Origin: Schlegelella_A sp036272325
GTDB lineage: Bacteria; Pseudomonadota; Gammaproteobacteria; Burkholderiales; Burkholderiaceae_C
DNA length: 61,804 nucleotides
Reading direction: 5' to 3'
NCBI GenBank assembly: GCA_036272325.1
Contig: DATAYY010000001.1
Span: 1-61,804 of the forward strand
The notes below the pieces were generated by a model. It was given only the letters and a program-made list of their open reading frames with translations, was not told where the DNA came from and made no database searches. Positions 38,016 to 46,052 of the stretch are shown here, one piece after another (position 1 is the first letter of the stretch; each line of letters opens with the position of its first letter). A program made the position numbers and the translations under genes.

Positions 38016-38845
38016 CGGCCCTGCCTCGCCCGCGTCCATGCCTGAAGGCCGTTGATCGCGAGCAGCAGCACGAACGCGGCGACGAGCATCACGACCGCGA
38101 TCGCGGTCGCGCCGGGGACGTCGAACTGCTCGAGCTTGGTGATGATGAGCAGTGGCGTGATCTCCGAGATCAGCGGCAGGTTGCCGGCGATGAAGATCAC
38201 CGAGCCGTACTCGCCGAGCGCGCGCGCGAAGGCGAGCGCGAAGCCGGTGAGGAGCGCCGGCGTCAGGATCGGAAGGAGGACACGGCGAAATGTCTGCCAC
38301 CTGCTCGCGCCGAGGATCGCCGCCGCCTCCTCGACCTCCTGCTGCAGATCCTCGAGCACCGGCTGGAGCGTGCGGACGACGAACGGCAGGCCGATGAAGG
38401 TGAGCGCGACCCAGACGCCGAGCGGCGTGAAGCTGACCTTGAACGGCAGCCAGCGGCCGATCCAGCCGTTGCCGGAATAGAGCGCGGTGAGCGCGATGCC
38501 GGCGACCGCGGTCGGCAGCGCGAACGGCAGGTCGACCAGGGCGTCGACGACGCGCCGCCCCGGGAAGTCGTAGCGGACCAGGACCCAGCAGACGACGAGG
38601 CCGAAGACAGCGTTGACGAGCGCGGCGGCGAACGACGCGCCGAACGTCAGCCGCAACGATGCCAGCACGCGCGGCGCCGTGACGGCATCCCAGAACGCCG
38701 GCCACGTCATCGTGAACGTCTTCAGGAACGCCGCCGACAGCGGCACCAGGACGACGAACGAGAGATAAAGCAGGGTGAAGCCGAGCGCGAGATCGAACCC
38801 CGGCAGCACGCTGTGGCGCTTGAGGAGCGCGCGGGCCAGCAGCAT
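38012..38845 (-). CDS. cysT: Sulfate/thiosulfate ABC transporter permease CysT (CysU)
   Basis: Partner permease, 277 residues with six helices. HSVLPGFDLALGFTLLYLSFVVLVPLSA, LVDLPFALPTAVAGIALTALY and the coupling region EAAAILGASRWQTFRRVLLPILTPALLTGFALAFARALGEYGSVIFIAGNLP are typical of CysT. It lies 22 bases after sbp and overlaps cysW. The gene order sbp-cysT-cysW-cysA is the standard beta/gammaproteobacterial one. CysB sites were not searched beyond inspection, and none was obvious. Confidence 0.94.
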   Translation of the reverse strand: MLLARALLKRHSVLPGFDLALGFTLLYLSFVVLVPLSAAFLKTFTMTWPAFWDAVTAPRVLASLRLTFGASFAAALVNAVFGLVVCWVLVRYDFPGRRVVDALVDLPFALPTAVAGIALTALYSGNGWIGRWLPFKVSFTPLGVWVALTFIGLPFVVRTLQPVLEDLQQEVEEAAAILGASRWQTFRRVLLPILTPALLTGFALAFARALGEYGSVIFIAGNLPLISEITPLLIITKLEQFDVPGATAIAVVMLVAAFVLLLAINGLQAWTRARQGR

Positions 38846-38867
38846 GCCGCGACGATGCCCGCGCCGG

Positions 38868-39881
38868 CTATTTCCTGGCGAGGATCTGGTCGTAGATCGC
38901 GCCGTCGTCGAAATGGTCCTTCTGCGCCTTCGTCCAGCCGCCGAAGACCTCGTCGATCGTGAAGGTCTGCACCTTCGGAAAGTCCTTCGCGTATTTGGCG
39001 AGAAGCGCCGGGGAGCGCGGCCGGATCTGATGCTTCGCCGCGATCTCCTGCGCCTCGTCGGACCACAGGAACTTCAGATACGCCTCGGCCTGCTTTCTCG
39101 TGCCTTTCTTCTCGACCACCTTGTCGATCACCGTCACCGGGTTTTCGGCGAGGATCGTCGACTTCGGATAGACGACCTCGAAGCGGTCGCCGAACTCGGC
39201 CTTGATCAGGTTGACCTCGCTCTCGAACGTGCACAGGGCATCGCCGATGTCGCGCTGCGCGAAGGTCGTCGTTGCGGCGCGGCCGCCGCCGTCGAAGACG
39301 GGCACGTTGGCGAAGATGTTCCGCACCAGGTCTTTCGCTTGCGCCGGCGTCTGGCCGGCCTTGATCGCCGAGCCCCACGCGGCGACGTAGGTGTAGCGGC
39401 CGTTGCCGGTGATCTTCGGATTCGGGATCACGACGCTCGTCCCCGCGCGGGCGAGATCGGGCCAGTCGTGGATCGCCTTCGGATTGCCCTTGCGGACCAG
39501 GATCACGGTGACCGATGTCGTCGGCGCCGAGTTGTCGGGCAGCCGCCTGGCCCAGTCTTCCGGGATCAGCCTCGCGCGGGCGATGGCATCGATGTCGCTT
39601 GACTGGTTCATCGTCACGACGTCGGCCTCGAGGCCGTCGATCACGGCGCGCGCCTGCTTGCTCGAGCCGCCGTGCGACTGGTTGACCGTGATGTCGTCGC
39701 CGGTCTGCTTCTTCCAGGCCCGCTGGAACGCGGGGTTGATCTCCTTGTAGAGCTCGCGGGCGACGTCGTAGCTCACGTTGAGCAAGGTCGTGCCGGCGGC
39801 ATCGGCAAGCGGCGCGAAGGTGAAGGCGACCACGGCAACGAGAGCGCTGCGGCGGGTCAGGAAAGCAAGGCGGTGCGACAT
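38868..39881 (-). CDS. sbp: Periplasmic sulfate-binding protein
   Basis: Substrate-binding protein for the CysTWA importer, 337 residues with a signal peptide (residues about 1-28, ending AFTFAPLADAAG). The mature N-terminus TTLLNVSYDVARELYKEINPAFQRAW and QSHGGSSKQARAVIDGLEADVVTMN are diagnostic of Sbp/CysP; these serine and backbone contacts bind the sulfate dianion. The C-terminal part YLKFLWSDEAQEIAAKHQIRPRSPALLAKYAK is also typical. It is first in the sulfate operon. Confidence 0.95.
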   Translation of the reverse strand: MSHRLAFLTRRSALVAVVAFTFAPLADAAGTTLLNVSYDVARELYKEINPAFQRAWKKQTGDDITVNQSHGGSSKQARAVIDGLEADVVTMNQSSDIDAIARARLIPEDWARRLPDNSAPTTSVTVILVRKGNPKAIHDWPDLARAGTSVVIPNPKITGNGRYTYVAAWGSAIKAGQTPAQAKDLVRNIFANVPVFDGGGRAATTTFAQRDIGDALCTFESEVNLIKAEFGDRFEVVYPKSTILAENPVTVIDKVVEKKGTRKQAEAYLKFLWSDEAQEIAAKHQIRPRSPALLAKYAKDFPKVQTFTIDEVFGGWTKAQKDHFDDGAIYDQILARK

Positions 39882-39961
39882 GGAGCGAGTGCGGAATCGG
39901 CAGGCGAGCTCGCGATGTTAGGGCCCGGGCCGCGGGTCCCAACGATTGGCTCGTTGCAAGC

Positions 39962-40321
39962 TTATGCGGCGTCGCGTGGCGGGTCGTCGCGCCTGGCAAG
40001 GAGCGCGCGAACGCGCGCCGCGAGTTCGGCGTCGCCGGCGACCGCCAGTTCGCCCGCGAGCACGCCGCGGATCAACCTCTCGGCGGTTGCAGGTTGCGGT
40101 GTCACGGCGCCGACAAAGCGCGGGCCGCCGGCATCGGCAATCAGCAGGGTCGGAAAGTTCTCGACGTCGATGTCGCCGAGCGCATCGGCGTCGTCCTCGA
40201 CGTCGATCCAGGCGAAGTCAGCCGCGCCTGCGAACTGCGCCGCCAGCGCGTCGAACGTCATGCGGTACTCGCGGCACGAGCCGCACCACTCCGCGCACAG
40301 GCACGCGACGAGAGGGCGCAC
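39962..40321 (-). CDS. Thioredoxin-family protein
   Basis: A 119-residue thioredoxin-fold protein. The active site is WCGSC (residues 12-16) in LVACLCAEWCGSCREYR, and the cis-proline segment VENFPTLLIADAGG follows. The first strand is short, so the N-terminus starts almost at the active site. The start is the GTG at 40321; the open frame continues further back but would overlap the next gene, which ends 30 bases upstream. No signal peptide, so it is cytoplasmic. Additional cysteines C7 and C9 lie just before the redox pair, which is unusual for thioredoxin. The role may be disulfide reduction for a specific partner. Confidence 0.8.
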   Translation of the reverse strand: MRPLVACLCAEWCGSCREYRMTFDALAAQFAGAADFAWIDVEDDADALGDIDVENFPTLLIADAGGPRFVGAVTPQPATAERLIRGVLAGELAVAGDAELAARVRALLARRDDPPRDAA

Positions 40322-40350
40322 GGAATCGGCTCGCCGGGTGCCGACCGCGC

Positions 40351-40656
40351 CTAGGCGACGTGCAGCATGTCGTGGATCTCGTGCTCGTGCGTCGGCGGCC
40401 CGTCGAGATTCACCGTCTTCCAGCCGTTGTCGTATTCGACGACGCGAAAGCGCCGCATCGGCATCATTCCGTGCGAGGTCGGAAAGAGCGCGAACACGTC
40501 GTCGCCATGCTCGAGCGCGGCGACGACCTCGGCGACGTCGGCGACCTGCGGCTCGGTGCGCCACTCGTTGCTCTCGGTATCGACCGGGCCCCACTCGACG
40601 CCGGTGACGCGGCCGTCGGGATCGAGCCGGACCTTCGCGACGGCATGGACTTTCAT
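40351..40656 (-). CDS. Conserved hypothetical protein, about 100 residues
   Basis: Function unknown. The 101-residue product (MKVHAVAKVRLDPDGRVTGVEWGPVDTES) is compact and soluble, with alternating strand/helix character, a HG-MMPMRRFRVVEYDNGWKTVNLDG segment and a His-rich C-terminus (PPTHEHEIHDMLHVA). GAGAGG lies upstream of the ATG. It is 29 bases before the thioredoxin-like gene on the same strand, so the two may be co-transcribed. Resembles short proteins seen in Burkholderiales genomes, but no name can be assigned from the sequence alone. Confidence 0.75.
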   Translation of the reverse strand: MKVHAVAKVRLDPDGRVTGVEWGPVDTESNEWRTEPQVADVAEVVAALEHGDDVFALFPTSHGMMPMRRFRVVEYDNGWKTVNLDGPPTHEHEIHDMLHVA

Positions 40657-40704
40657 CTCGACCTCTCCTGGCGGCGATCCGGCCAGTATGCCCGCGCCGC
40701 CCGC

Positions 40705-42363
40705 TCAGGCGCCGGCGAGGATCCAGCCGGCGGCGCGCTCGGCGATCATCAGCGTCGGCGCATTGGTGTTGCCGCTCGTGATCGTCGGCATGACGCTCGC
40801 ATCGACCACGCGCAGGCCGTCGGTGCCATGGACGCGCAGGCGCGCGTCGACGACGGCCATCGGATCCGCCGCCGGGCCCATCTTGGCGGTGCCGACCGGG
40901 TGGAAGATCGTCGTCCCGATGTCGCCGGCGAGCTTGGCCAGGTCGGCATCGCTCTCGAACTGCGGGCCCGGCTTGAGCTCGACCGGCTTGAACCTGGCAA
41001 GCGCCTTCTGGGCGACGATCCGCCGCGTCACGCGCAGGCTCTCGGCAGCAACACGCCGGTCGTCGTCGGTCGCGAGATAGTCGGGCGCGATGCGCGGCGC
41101 GAGCATCGGGTCGGCACCGCGGAGTTGGACGCTGCCGCGGCTGGTCGGGTTGAGGTTGCAGACGCTCGCCGTGAAGGCGTTGAACGCATGGAGCGGCTCG
41201 CCGAAGGCGTCGAGCGAGAGCGGCTGGACGTGGTATTCGAGGTTCGGGTGCGCAAGGGCAGGCCGGCTCCGCGTGAACGCGCCGAGCTGCGACGGCGCCA
41301 TGCTCATCGGGCCGCTGCGTGACCAGGCATAGCGCAGGCCGATCAGGAGCTTGCCGCCGAGCGACGCTGCCATCGTGTTCAGGGTCTTCGTCCCCTCGAC
41401 GCCGTAGACAGCGCGGATCTGGAGATGATCCTGCAGGTTCTCGCCGACGCCGGGCAGCGCATGGCGCACCGCGATGCCGTTCGCCGCCAGAAGCGCCGGA
41501 GCGCCGATTCCCGAAAGCTGCAGGATCTGCGGCGTGCCGATCGATCCGGTCGCGAGCACAACCTCGCCGCCGGGTGCGAGCTGTGCGGTGATCGGCGCAC
41601 CGCCGCCGAGCGGCGCCACCTCGACGCCGCTCGCGCGCCTGCCGTCGAAGACGACGCGCTGGATGTGAGCACCGGTCCAGACCTGCAGGTTCGGGCGCCG
41701 AAACGCCGGCCGCAGGAACGCCTTGGTCGCGTTCCAGCGAATGCCGGCGCGCTGGTTGACGTGAAAGTAGCCGACGCCTTCGTTGTCGCCGCGGTTGAAG
41801 TCTTCGGTGTGCGGCAGGCCGGCCTCGACGGCAGCCGCCGCGAAGGCGTCAAGGATCGGCCAGTGCAGGCGCTGCTTCTCGACTCGCCATTCGCCGCCAG
41901 CGCGCTTGCCGGTCGGATCGAAGCCGGGTGCGGCGTGGAATTCGTCGGCGCCCTTGTAGAAATCCTCGTGGTTGAGGAACGCCGGCAGGCACTCGGCCCA
42001 GGTCCAGCCAGGGTTGGCGCCGAAGCCGTCGCCCCGGCCCCAGCCGTCGTAGTCGCGCGCCTGGCCGCGCATGTAGATCATCCCGTTGATGCTGCTCGAG
42101 CCGCCGAGCACCTTGCCGCGCGGGTAGCGGAGGCTGCGGCCGTTGAGGCCGGGCGCCGGCTCGGTCGCGTAGAGCCAGTCGGTGCGCGGGTTGCCGATGC
42201 AGTACAGGTAGCCGACCGGAATGTGGATCCAGAGGTAGTCGTCGCGGGCGCCGGCCTCGATCACGAGCACGTGCTTCGTGCGATCGGCGCTCAGCCGGTT
42301 GGCGAGCAGGCAGCCGGCAGTGCCGGCGCCGCAGACGATGTAGTCGTACGCGACGTCGGCCAT
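40705..42363 (-). CDS. GMC-family FAD-dependent oxidoreductase (choline/alcohol dehydrogenase-like)
   Basis: Flavoenzyme of the glucose-methanol-choline family, 552 residues, the length of BetA/AlkJ. The dinucleotide-binding motif is VCGAGTAGCLLANRLS (residues about 10-25). The GMC signature PRGKVLGGSSSINGMIYMRG is near residue 80 and the second, GSIGTPQILQLSGIG, near 260. The catalytic histidine lies in HPVGTAKMG and the C-terminal NTNAPTLMIAERAA is intact. Likely substrate: a primary alcohol or choline; there is no betaine-aldehyde dehydrogenase or AlkB neighbour to decide. The gene is 4 bases downstream of marC. Confidence 0.93.
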   Translation of the reverse strand: MADVAYDYIVCGAGTAGCLLANRLSADRTKHVLVIEAGARDDYLWIHIPVGYLYCIGNPRTDWLYATEPAPGLNGRSLRYPRGKVLGGSSSINGMIYMRGQARDYDGWGRGDGFGANPGWTWAECLPAFLNHEDFYKGADEFHAAPGFDPTGKRAGGEWRVEKQRLHWPILDAFAAAAVEAGLPHTEDFNRGDNEGVGYFHVNQRAGIRWNATKAFLRPAFRRPNLQVWTGAHIQRVVFDGRRASGVEVAPLGGGAPITAQLAPGGEVVLATGSIGTPQILQLSGIGAPALLAANGIAVRHALPGVGENLQDHLQIRAVYGVEGTKTLNTMAASLGGKLLIGLRYAWSRSGPMSMAPSQLGAFTRSRPALAHPNLEYHVQPLSLDAFGEPLHAFNAFTASVCNLNPTSRGSVQLRGADPMLAPRIAPDYLATDDDRRVAAESLRVTRRIVAQKALARFKPVELKPGPQFESDADLAKLAGDIGTTIFHPVGTAKMGPAADPMAVVDARLRVHGTDGLRVVDASVMPTITSGNTNAPTLMIAERAAGWILAGA

Positions 42364-42367
42364 CTCG

Positions 42368-43006
42368 TCAGCGGCCGCTGCTCGCGAGCACCGGGAAGAG
42401 CTTGACCAACCCGTCCGACATCACCTCGACGGCGAGCGCCGCGAGCAGCAATCCCATCAGCCGGGTCATGACGTTGATCCCGGTGCGACCGATGACGCGC
42501 GCGATCCGGCCGGCGAGGCCGAACGCGATCCAGATCGCGACGCCGATGACGACGCCGTAGCCGACGAGGACGGCGATCTCCCACCAGTGGCGCGTCTTCT
42601 GTGCGTAGATGACCATGGTCGAGATCGTCGCCGGGCCGGTGAGCAGAGGGATCGTCAGCGGCACGATCGCGATCGAGTCGCCGGCATCGACCTTGTCGCT
42701 GCCCTCGGCCAGGTCGCTGGTGCGGCTCTCGGCGGGCTGCGCATTCAGCATCTGCAGCGACGAGAGCAGGAGCAGCATCCCGCCGCCGACTTGGAACGAC
42801 GCCAGCGAGATGCCGAAGAACTCGATGATGCGCAGGCCCGCGACCGCACTCACCGCGATGACGACGAAGGCGCTGATCGCCGCGACCCGGATCGTGCGCC
42901 GCCGCTGCTCACGACTGAACCCTTCCGTGAAGTGGATGAAGAACGGCAGGACGCCGATCGGATTGACGATCGCGAGCAGCGCAATGAGCGGCTTCAGGAT
43001 GTCCAT
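42368..43006 (-). CDS. MarC-family integral membrane protein
   Basis: A 212-residue inner-membrane protein with six helices, of the MarC/UPF0056 family; function is not established despite the name. Signatures are LLAIVNPIGVLPFFIHFT near the N-terminus and IVPLTIPLLTGPATISTMVIYA near residue 115. An ATG at 43051 is possible, but ATG 43006 (MDILKPLIALL) matches the family start and avoids overlapping the gene upstream. The gap to the BtuF-like gene is 13 bases and to the GMC gene 4 bases. Confidence 0.9.
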   Translation of the reverse strand: MDILKPLIALLAIVNPIGVLPFFIHFTEGFSREQRRRTIRVAAISAFVVIAVSAVAGLRIIEFFGISLASFQVGGGMLLLLSSLQMLNAQPAESRTSDLAEGSDKVDAGDSIAIVPLTIPLLTGPATISTMVIYAQKTRHWWEIAVLVGYGVVIGVAIWIAFGLAGRIARVIGRTGINVMTRLMGLLLAALAVEVMSDGLVKLFPVLASSGR

Positions 43007-43019
43007 GGCGACGGTCGCG

Positions 43020-43838
43020 TCAGCGGGCAGCGAAAGGCGCGCCATTGTCATCGGCCAGCGCGCGCAGATAGCGCAGGCCGGCGACCGCGCGCACGCCGTA
43101 CCAGCCGAGCAGCTCGCCGTCGACGCGGCGAACGCGCGCTCGCGGGCACATCGCCTGCGCGGCGTCGGCGTGCTGCTCGCCGAACGCGAACGGCTCCGAG
43201 CTCAGCAGGACGTCGTCGACGTCCGCCAGCCACGACTCGTTGCCGCCGAGCGCCGGATAGCGCGCCGCGCCGGCGTAGCCGCCGTTCACGTCTGGCAGCG
43301 TCTGCCAGCAGACGCAGGCGAGCATCTGCGAGAGATAGGTGTCCCGTGCGACCGTCATCCACGGGCGATGCCAGATCAGATAGAGGACGCGCCGTCCGGG
43401 TCGGCCGGCGGGCGTCGTCACCGCCAGCTCGGCGACGAGCTCGGCCGAGAGCGCAGCGGCGCGCCCAGCGACGCCGGGCTCGGCGGCGAAGGTCGCCGCC
43501 AGCTGCTCGACGAGCGCCAGGTTGTCGGCCGGAGCGAGCGGGTGGGTGACAACGATCTCGGGCGCCGAGCCGCCCCAGGCACGGATCGCGTCGATCGTCT
43601 CGCGCCGGTTCTCGTCGACGTTGACGAGGACGTGGGTCGGCGCCAGCCGGCGCAGACGATCGAGGCGGACGTCCTTGGTGCCACCCACCTTGGCGACGCC
43701 GGCGACCTGCTCCTTGGGGTGGATGCAAAACCCGGTCCGGGCGACCAGCCGCTCGCCAAGGCCGAGCGCGAAGACGAGCTCGGTCAGACTCGGAACGAGG
43801 CTGGCGATGCGCGGCGGCCGGCGGCCGGCGGGCGTCAT
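43020..43838 (-). CDS. Cobalamin/iron periplasmic-binding-like protein lacking a signal peptide (BtuF-like)
   Basis: A 272-residue protein of the helical-backbone metal-receptor type (BtuF, FhuD). It begins RIASLVPSLTELVFALGLGERLVARTGFCIHPKEQVAGVAKVGGTKDVRLDRLRRLAPTHVLVN, close to the corrinoid/siderophore-binding protein pattern. The C-terminal half has ARYPALGGNESWLADVDDVLLSSEPFAFGE. No signal peptide or lipobox precedes the fold; the only residues before it are MTPAGRRPP. So it either acts in the cytoplasm or has lost export. No BtuCD, TonB receptor or cobalamin riboswitch is in the window. Proteins of this kind without signals are seen in other Betaproteobacteria. Confidence 0.85.
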   Translation of the reverse strand: MTPAGRRPPRIASLVPSLTELVFALGLGERLVARTGFCIHPKEQVAGVAKVGGTKDVRLDRLRRLAPTHVLVNVDENRRETIDAIRAWGGSAPEIVVTHPLAPADNLALVEQLAATFAAEPGVAGRAAALSAELVAELAVTTPAGRPGRRVLYLIWHRPWMTVARDTYLSQMLACVCWQTLPDVNGGYAGAARYPALGGNESWLADVDDVLLSSEPFAFGEQHADAAQAMCPRARVRRVDGELLGWYGVRAVAGLRYLRALADDNGAPFAAR

Positions 43839-44010
43839 GGCGTTTCAGCCGAGGCTGCCCCAAAACAACAATTGCGGCGGCTCCCGATCCTTTTTTTCGG
43901 CCAATTCACATATATTCACCAGTCCGTGTATGGCAGCAGAGCCTTCTTGAAATCGTTCACGACGGGTAGAAGCTCCACATCTCGCTAAGGAACAGGAAGG
44001 CGTCTTTTCC
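43839..44010 (+). promoter_or_regulatory. AT-rich leader/promoter region of the RRM gene
   Basis: The divergent space is AT-rich compared with the rest of the window: a run of seven T's at 43891 and ATATATTCACC at about 43910. TATATT would fit a -10 box, leaving a leader of 90 or so bases; no good -35 is seen. Long leaders are common in cold-induced RNA-binding-protein genes. GGAACAGGAAGG precedes the ATG. Confidence 0.35.
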
Positions 44011-44496
44011 ATGGGCAACAAACTCTACGTCGGCAATCTCTCGTACAACGTACGCGACGACGATTTGCAGCAGGCATTCGCACAGTACGGCACCGTGTCG
44101 TCGGCCAAGGTCATGATGGACCGCGACACCGGCCGCTCGAAGGGCTTCGGCTTCGTCGAGATGGGCTCGGATCCGGAAGCGCAAGCGGCGATCAACGGCA
44201 TGAACGGCCAGGCGCTCGACGGCCGCGCGATCGTCGTCAACGAAGCGCGCCCACGCGAGGAGCGGCCGGGCGGCTACGGCAACCGCGGCGGCGGCTACGG
44301 CGGCGGTGGCTCCGGCGGTGGCGGCGGCTACGGCGGCGGCGGCGGTGGCCGCTCGGGCGGTGGCGGCGGCTACGGTGGCTCCGGTGGCGGCGGCTACGGC
44401 GGCGGCGGTGGTGGCCGCTCGGGTGGCGGCGGCGGCTACGGCGGCGGCGGCAGCCGTTCGGGTGGTGGCGGCGGCGGCGGTCGCGGCGGCTACTGA
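44011..44496 (+). CDS. RRM-type RNA-binding protein with Gly-rich tail
   Basis: A 161-residue protein. Residues 2-80 are a single RNA-recognition motif with RNP2 LYVGNL and RNP1 KGFGFVEM; the tail (about 86-161) is almost all Gly with spaced Tyr, Arg and Ser (GGYGGGG, GGGRSGGGGGY). This architecture resembles the small cold-responsive RNA-binding proteins of cyanobacteria and Betaproteobacteria. It probably binds single-stranded RNA in the cytoplasm and may form condensates through the Gly/Tyr/Arg tail. The gene is followed by a strong terminator and appears monocistronic. Confidence 0.95.
   Translation: MGNKLYVGNLSYNVRDDDLQQAFAQYGTVSSAKVMMDRDTGRSKGFGFVEMGSDPEAQAAINGMNGQALDGRAIVVNEARPREERPGGYGNRGGGYGGGGSGGGGGYGGGGGGRSGGGGGYGGSGGGGYGGGGGGRSGGGGGYGGGGSRSGGGGGGGRGGY
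44270..44493 (+). repeat. Degenerate GGC-rich tandem repeats coding the Gly-rich tail
   Basis: Repeats of GGC/GGT codons with a recurring unit of about 60 bases (GGTGGCCGCTCGGG followed by GGCGGCGGCTACGG) occur two to three times. The pattern is prone to slippage and length variation between strains. It encodes the low-complexity tail. Confidence 0.8.
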
Positions 44497-44533
44497 GAAC
44501 AGCGCCGGCCGCGACCGGCGGCCCTGGCGAAAG

Positions 44534-44564
44534 AAGCGGTGCAACGCGAGCGCACCGCTTTTTT
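44534..44564 (+). terminator. Rho-independent terminator of the RRM gene
   Basis: A 9-bp stem AAGCGGTGC/GCACCGCTT with a 9-base loop is followed by a T-run (TTTTTT at 44559-44564). It ends 8 bases before the 3' end of the convergent SDR gene, and the A-rich left side suggests it works in both directions. Confidence 0.9.
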
Positions 44565-44571
44565 CATGGCG

Positions 44572-45348
44572 TCACGACTGCCCCTGGCGGCGCTTGCGCG
44601 GCCGCCCCGCCAGCATGCGGTCGAACAGCGCGTTCGGCATCGCGCGCAGCAGCCGGGCGACGATTGCCATCTGCCAGGGTATGACGCGGTAGCTGGCGCC
44701 GGCGACGATCGCCGCATACGCGCGGTCGGCAAAAGCGGCCGCGGGCATCAGGAAAGGCATCGCATATCGATTGCCCTTCGTGAGCGGCGTGTCGATGTAG
44801 CCGGGCAAGATCGTCACCACCTTGACGCCGAACGGCCGCAGCTCGCCGCGCAGGCTTTCGCAGTACGCCAGCACCGCCGCCTTGCTCGAGCTGTAGGCGC
44901 CGTGGCCGGGCAAGCCGCGGATGCCGGCGACGCTGGCGATGCCGACCAGCGTCCCGCTCTTTCGCTCGCGCATCGGCGCCACGAACGGCTGGAACGTCGC
45001 CGCCATGCCGATGTTGTTGGTCTCGTAGGTGGCCCGCAGCACTTCGAGATCGGCGAGCTCGGCGGTGTCGATCCCGATGCTGATGCCGGCGTTGGCGATC
45101 ACGATGTCGGGCAAGCCTTGCGCAGCGATGCAGGCGCGCCCGGCAGCGGTGATCGCGGCGACGTCGCGGACGTCGGCGTCGTACACCGCCCAGGTCGCCG
45201 CATCGAAGCCCTGCGCGGTGGCCCAGGCGGTGACCTCGGCGGCTCGCCGCGCGACCAGTGCGAGACGATAGCCGGCGGCGTGAAAGCGCGCCGCCAGTGC
45301 CTGGCCGATGCCGCTTGACGCACCGGTGATGAAGACCAGCGGGCTCAT
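44572..45348 (-). CDS. Short-chain dehydrogenase/reductase
   Basis: Classical SDR of 258 residues. The NAD(P)-binding motif is TGASSGIG (residues about 8-15). NAG is at NAGIS, the catalytic Ser in GIASVAGIRGL, and the YxxxK motif is YSSSK. The C-terminus extends into a basic tail (RKRRQGQ) with a hydrophobic helix before it. The basic residue pattern after the first strand (ARR) suggests NADPH. ATGA overlaps the stop of lptC, so it is translated with the LPS genes. In other Betaproteobacteria lptA usually occupies this position. Substrate unknown. Confidence 0.9.
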   Translation of the reverse strand: MSPLVFITGASSGIGQALAARFHAAGYRLALVARRAAEVTAWATAQGFDAATWAVYDADVRDVAAITAAGRACIAAQGLPDIVIANAGISIGIDTAELADLEVLRATYETNNIGMAATFQPFVAPMRERKSGTLVGIASVAGIRGLPGHGAYSSSKAAVLAYCESLRGELRPFGVKVVTILPGYIDTPLTKGNRYAMPFLMPAAAFADRAYAAIVAGASYRVIPWQMAIVARLLRAMPNALFDRMLAGRPRKRRQGQS

Positions 45349-46052
45349 TGCGCGGCCGGGCGACGCGGTGACACGAACGTCGCGCGCGTGTGCCCGTTGA
45401 GGTCGATGACGCGCGCCAGGTTGTCGTACTCCATGCCGTCGGCGTGAACGACGCTGGCACCTTGCGTGACGACGACCGGGAGGTGCGAACGGACCTGCTC
45501 GACATTACGGAACGCGTGCAGGAACTCGCCGCGGAACTCGATCTGTTCCTCGCCGTCGTGCGCCGGTCGCGTGACGCGGGCATCGCCGAGCAGTTGGACT
45601 TCGCTGCCGTCGCCATTGGCGAGCGCCTGGTTGGCGACGGCGACCGTGACCACGCCCTGGCTGTCAATCGCAAGGATCCGCGCGCGATCGACCTCGAGCG
45701 TGTCAGTGTCGGGGAAGTGGCGTAGCCGGTCGCCCTCGATCTGGGTCCGCAGCGTGCCGTCCTTGGCGAAACGCTGGACGATGAAATTCGCCATCTCGTA
45801 GTCGGGCTCGTGCCGCGGCGGCGCCTCGGCACGCGGCGCTTCTACGCTCGGCGCGCTGCGAACCAGCCACCAGGTCCCAGACGCGAGCACCGCCATCATC
45901 AGCAGCGGCAGATATGCCGAGGCGAGATCGAGCAGACGCGCCGGCCACGACGCCGTCGGAACGGGCTCCGGCCCCGCGAAGCTGAGGTCGACGTCGTCAT
46001 CGTCCTCGAGGCCGCTGCCCGGCGGCGCGCTGACGATTTCATCGAGCGCCAT
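45345..46052 (-). CDS. lptC: LPS export protein LptC
   Basis: Bitopic inner-membrane component of the Lpt bridge that moves LPS to the outer membrane. It has 235 residues from ATG 46052 (MALDEIVSAPPG). One membrane helix (about 50-70: LASAYLPLLMMAVLASGTWWLV) follows an acidic cytoplasmic N-terminus. The periplasmic part has the LptC jelly-roll hallmarks: PDYEMANFIVQRFAKDGTLRTQIEGDRLRHFPDTDTLEV and VVTQGASVVHADGMEYDN. The acidic leader is longer than in E. coli. An ATG at 46088 was rejected because it overlaps kdsC more. The start overlaps kdsC by 14 bases. Confidence 0.9.
   Translation of the reverse strand: MALDEIVSAPPGSGLEDDDDVDLSFAGPEPVPTASWPARLLDLASAYLPLLMMAVLASGTWWLVRSAPSVEAPRAEAPPRHEPDYEMANFIVQRFAKDGTLRTQIEGDRLRHFPDTDTLEVDRARILAIDSQGVVTVAVANQALANGDGSEVQLLGDARVTRPAHDGEEQIEFRGEFLHAFRNVEQVRSHLPVVVTQGASVVHADGMEYDNLARVIDLNGHTRATFVSPRRPAAQ

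Noticed and set aside
43839..44010. Cobalamin riboswitch before the BtuF-like gene
   Set aside because: The space is only 172 bases, AT-rich, and belongs to the divergent RRM gene; no B12-box-like sequence was seen.
44270..44493. CRISPR-like or minisatellite array
   Set aside because: The repeats are in-frame codons for the Gly-rich tail of the RRM protein, without spacers.
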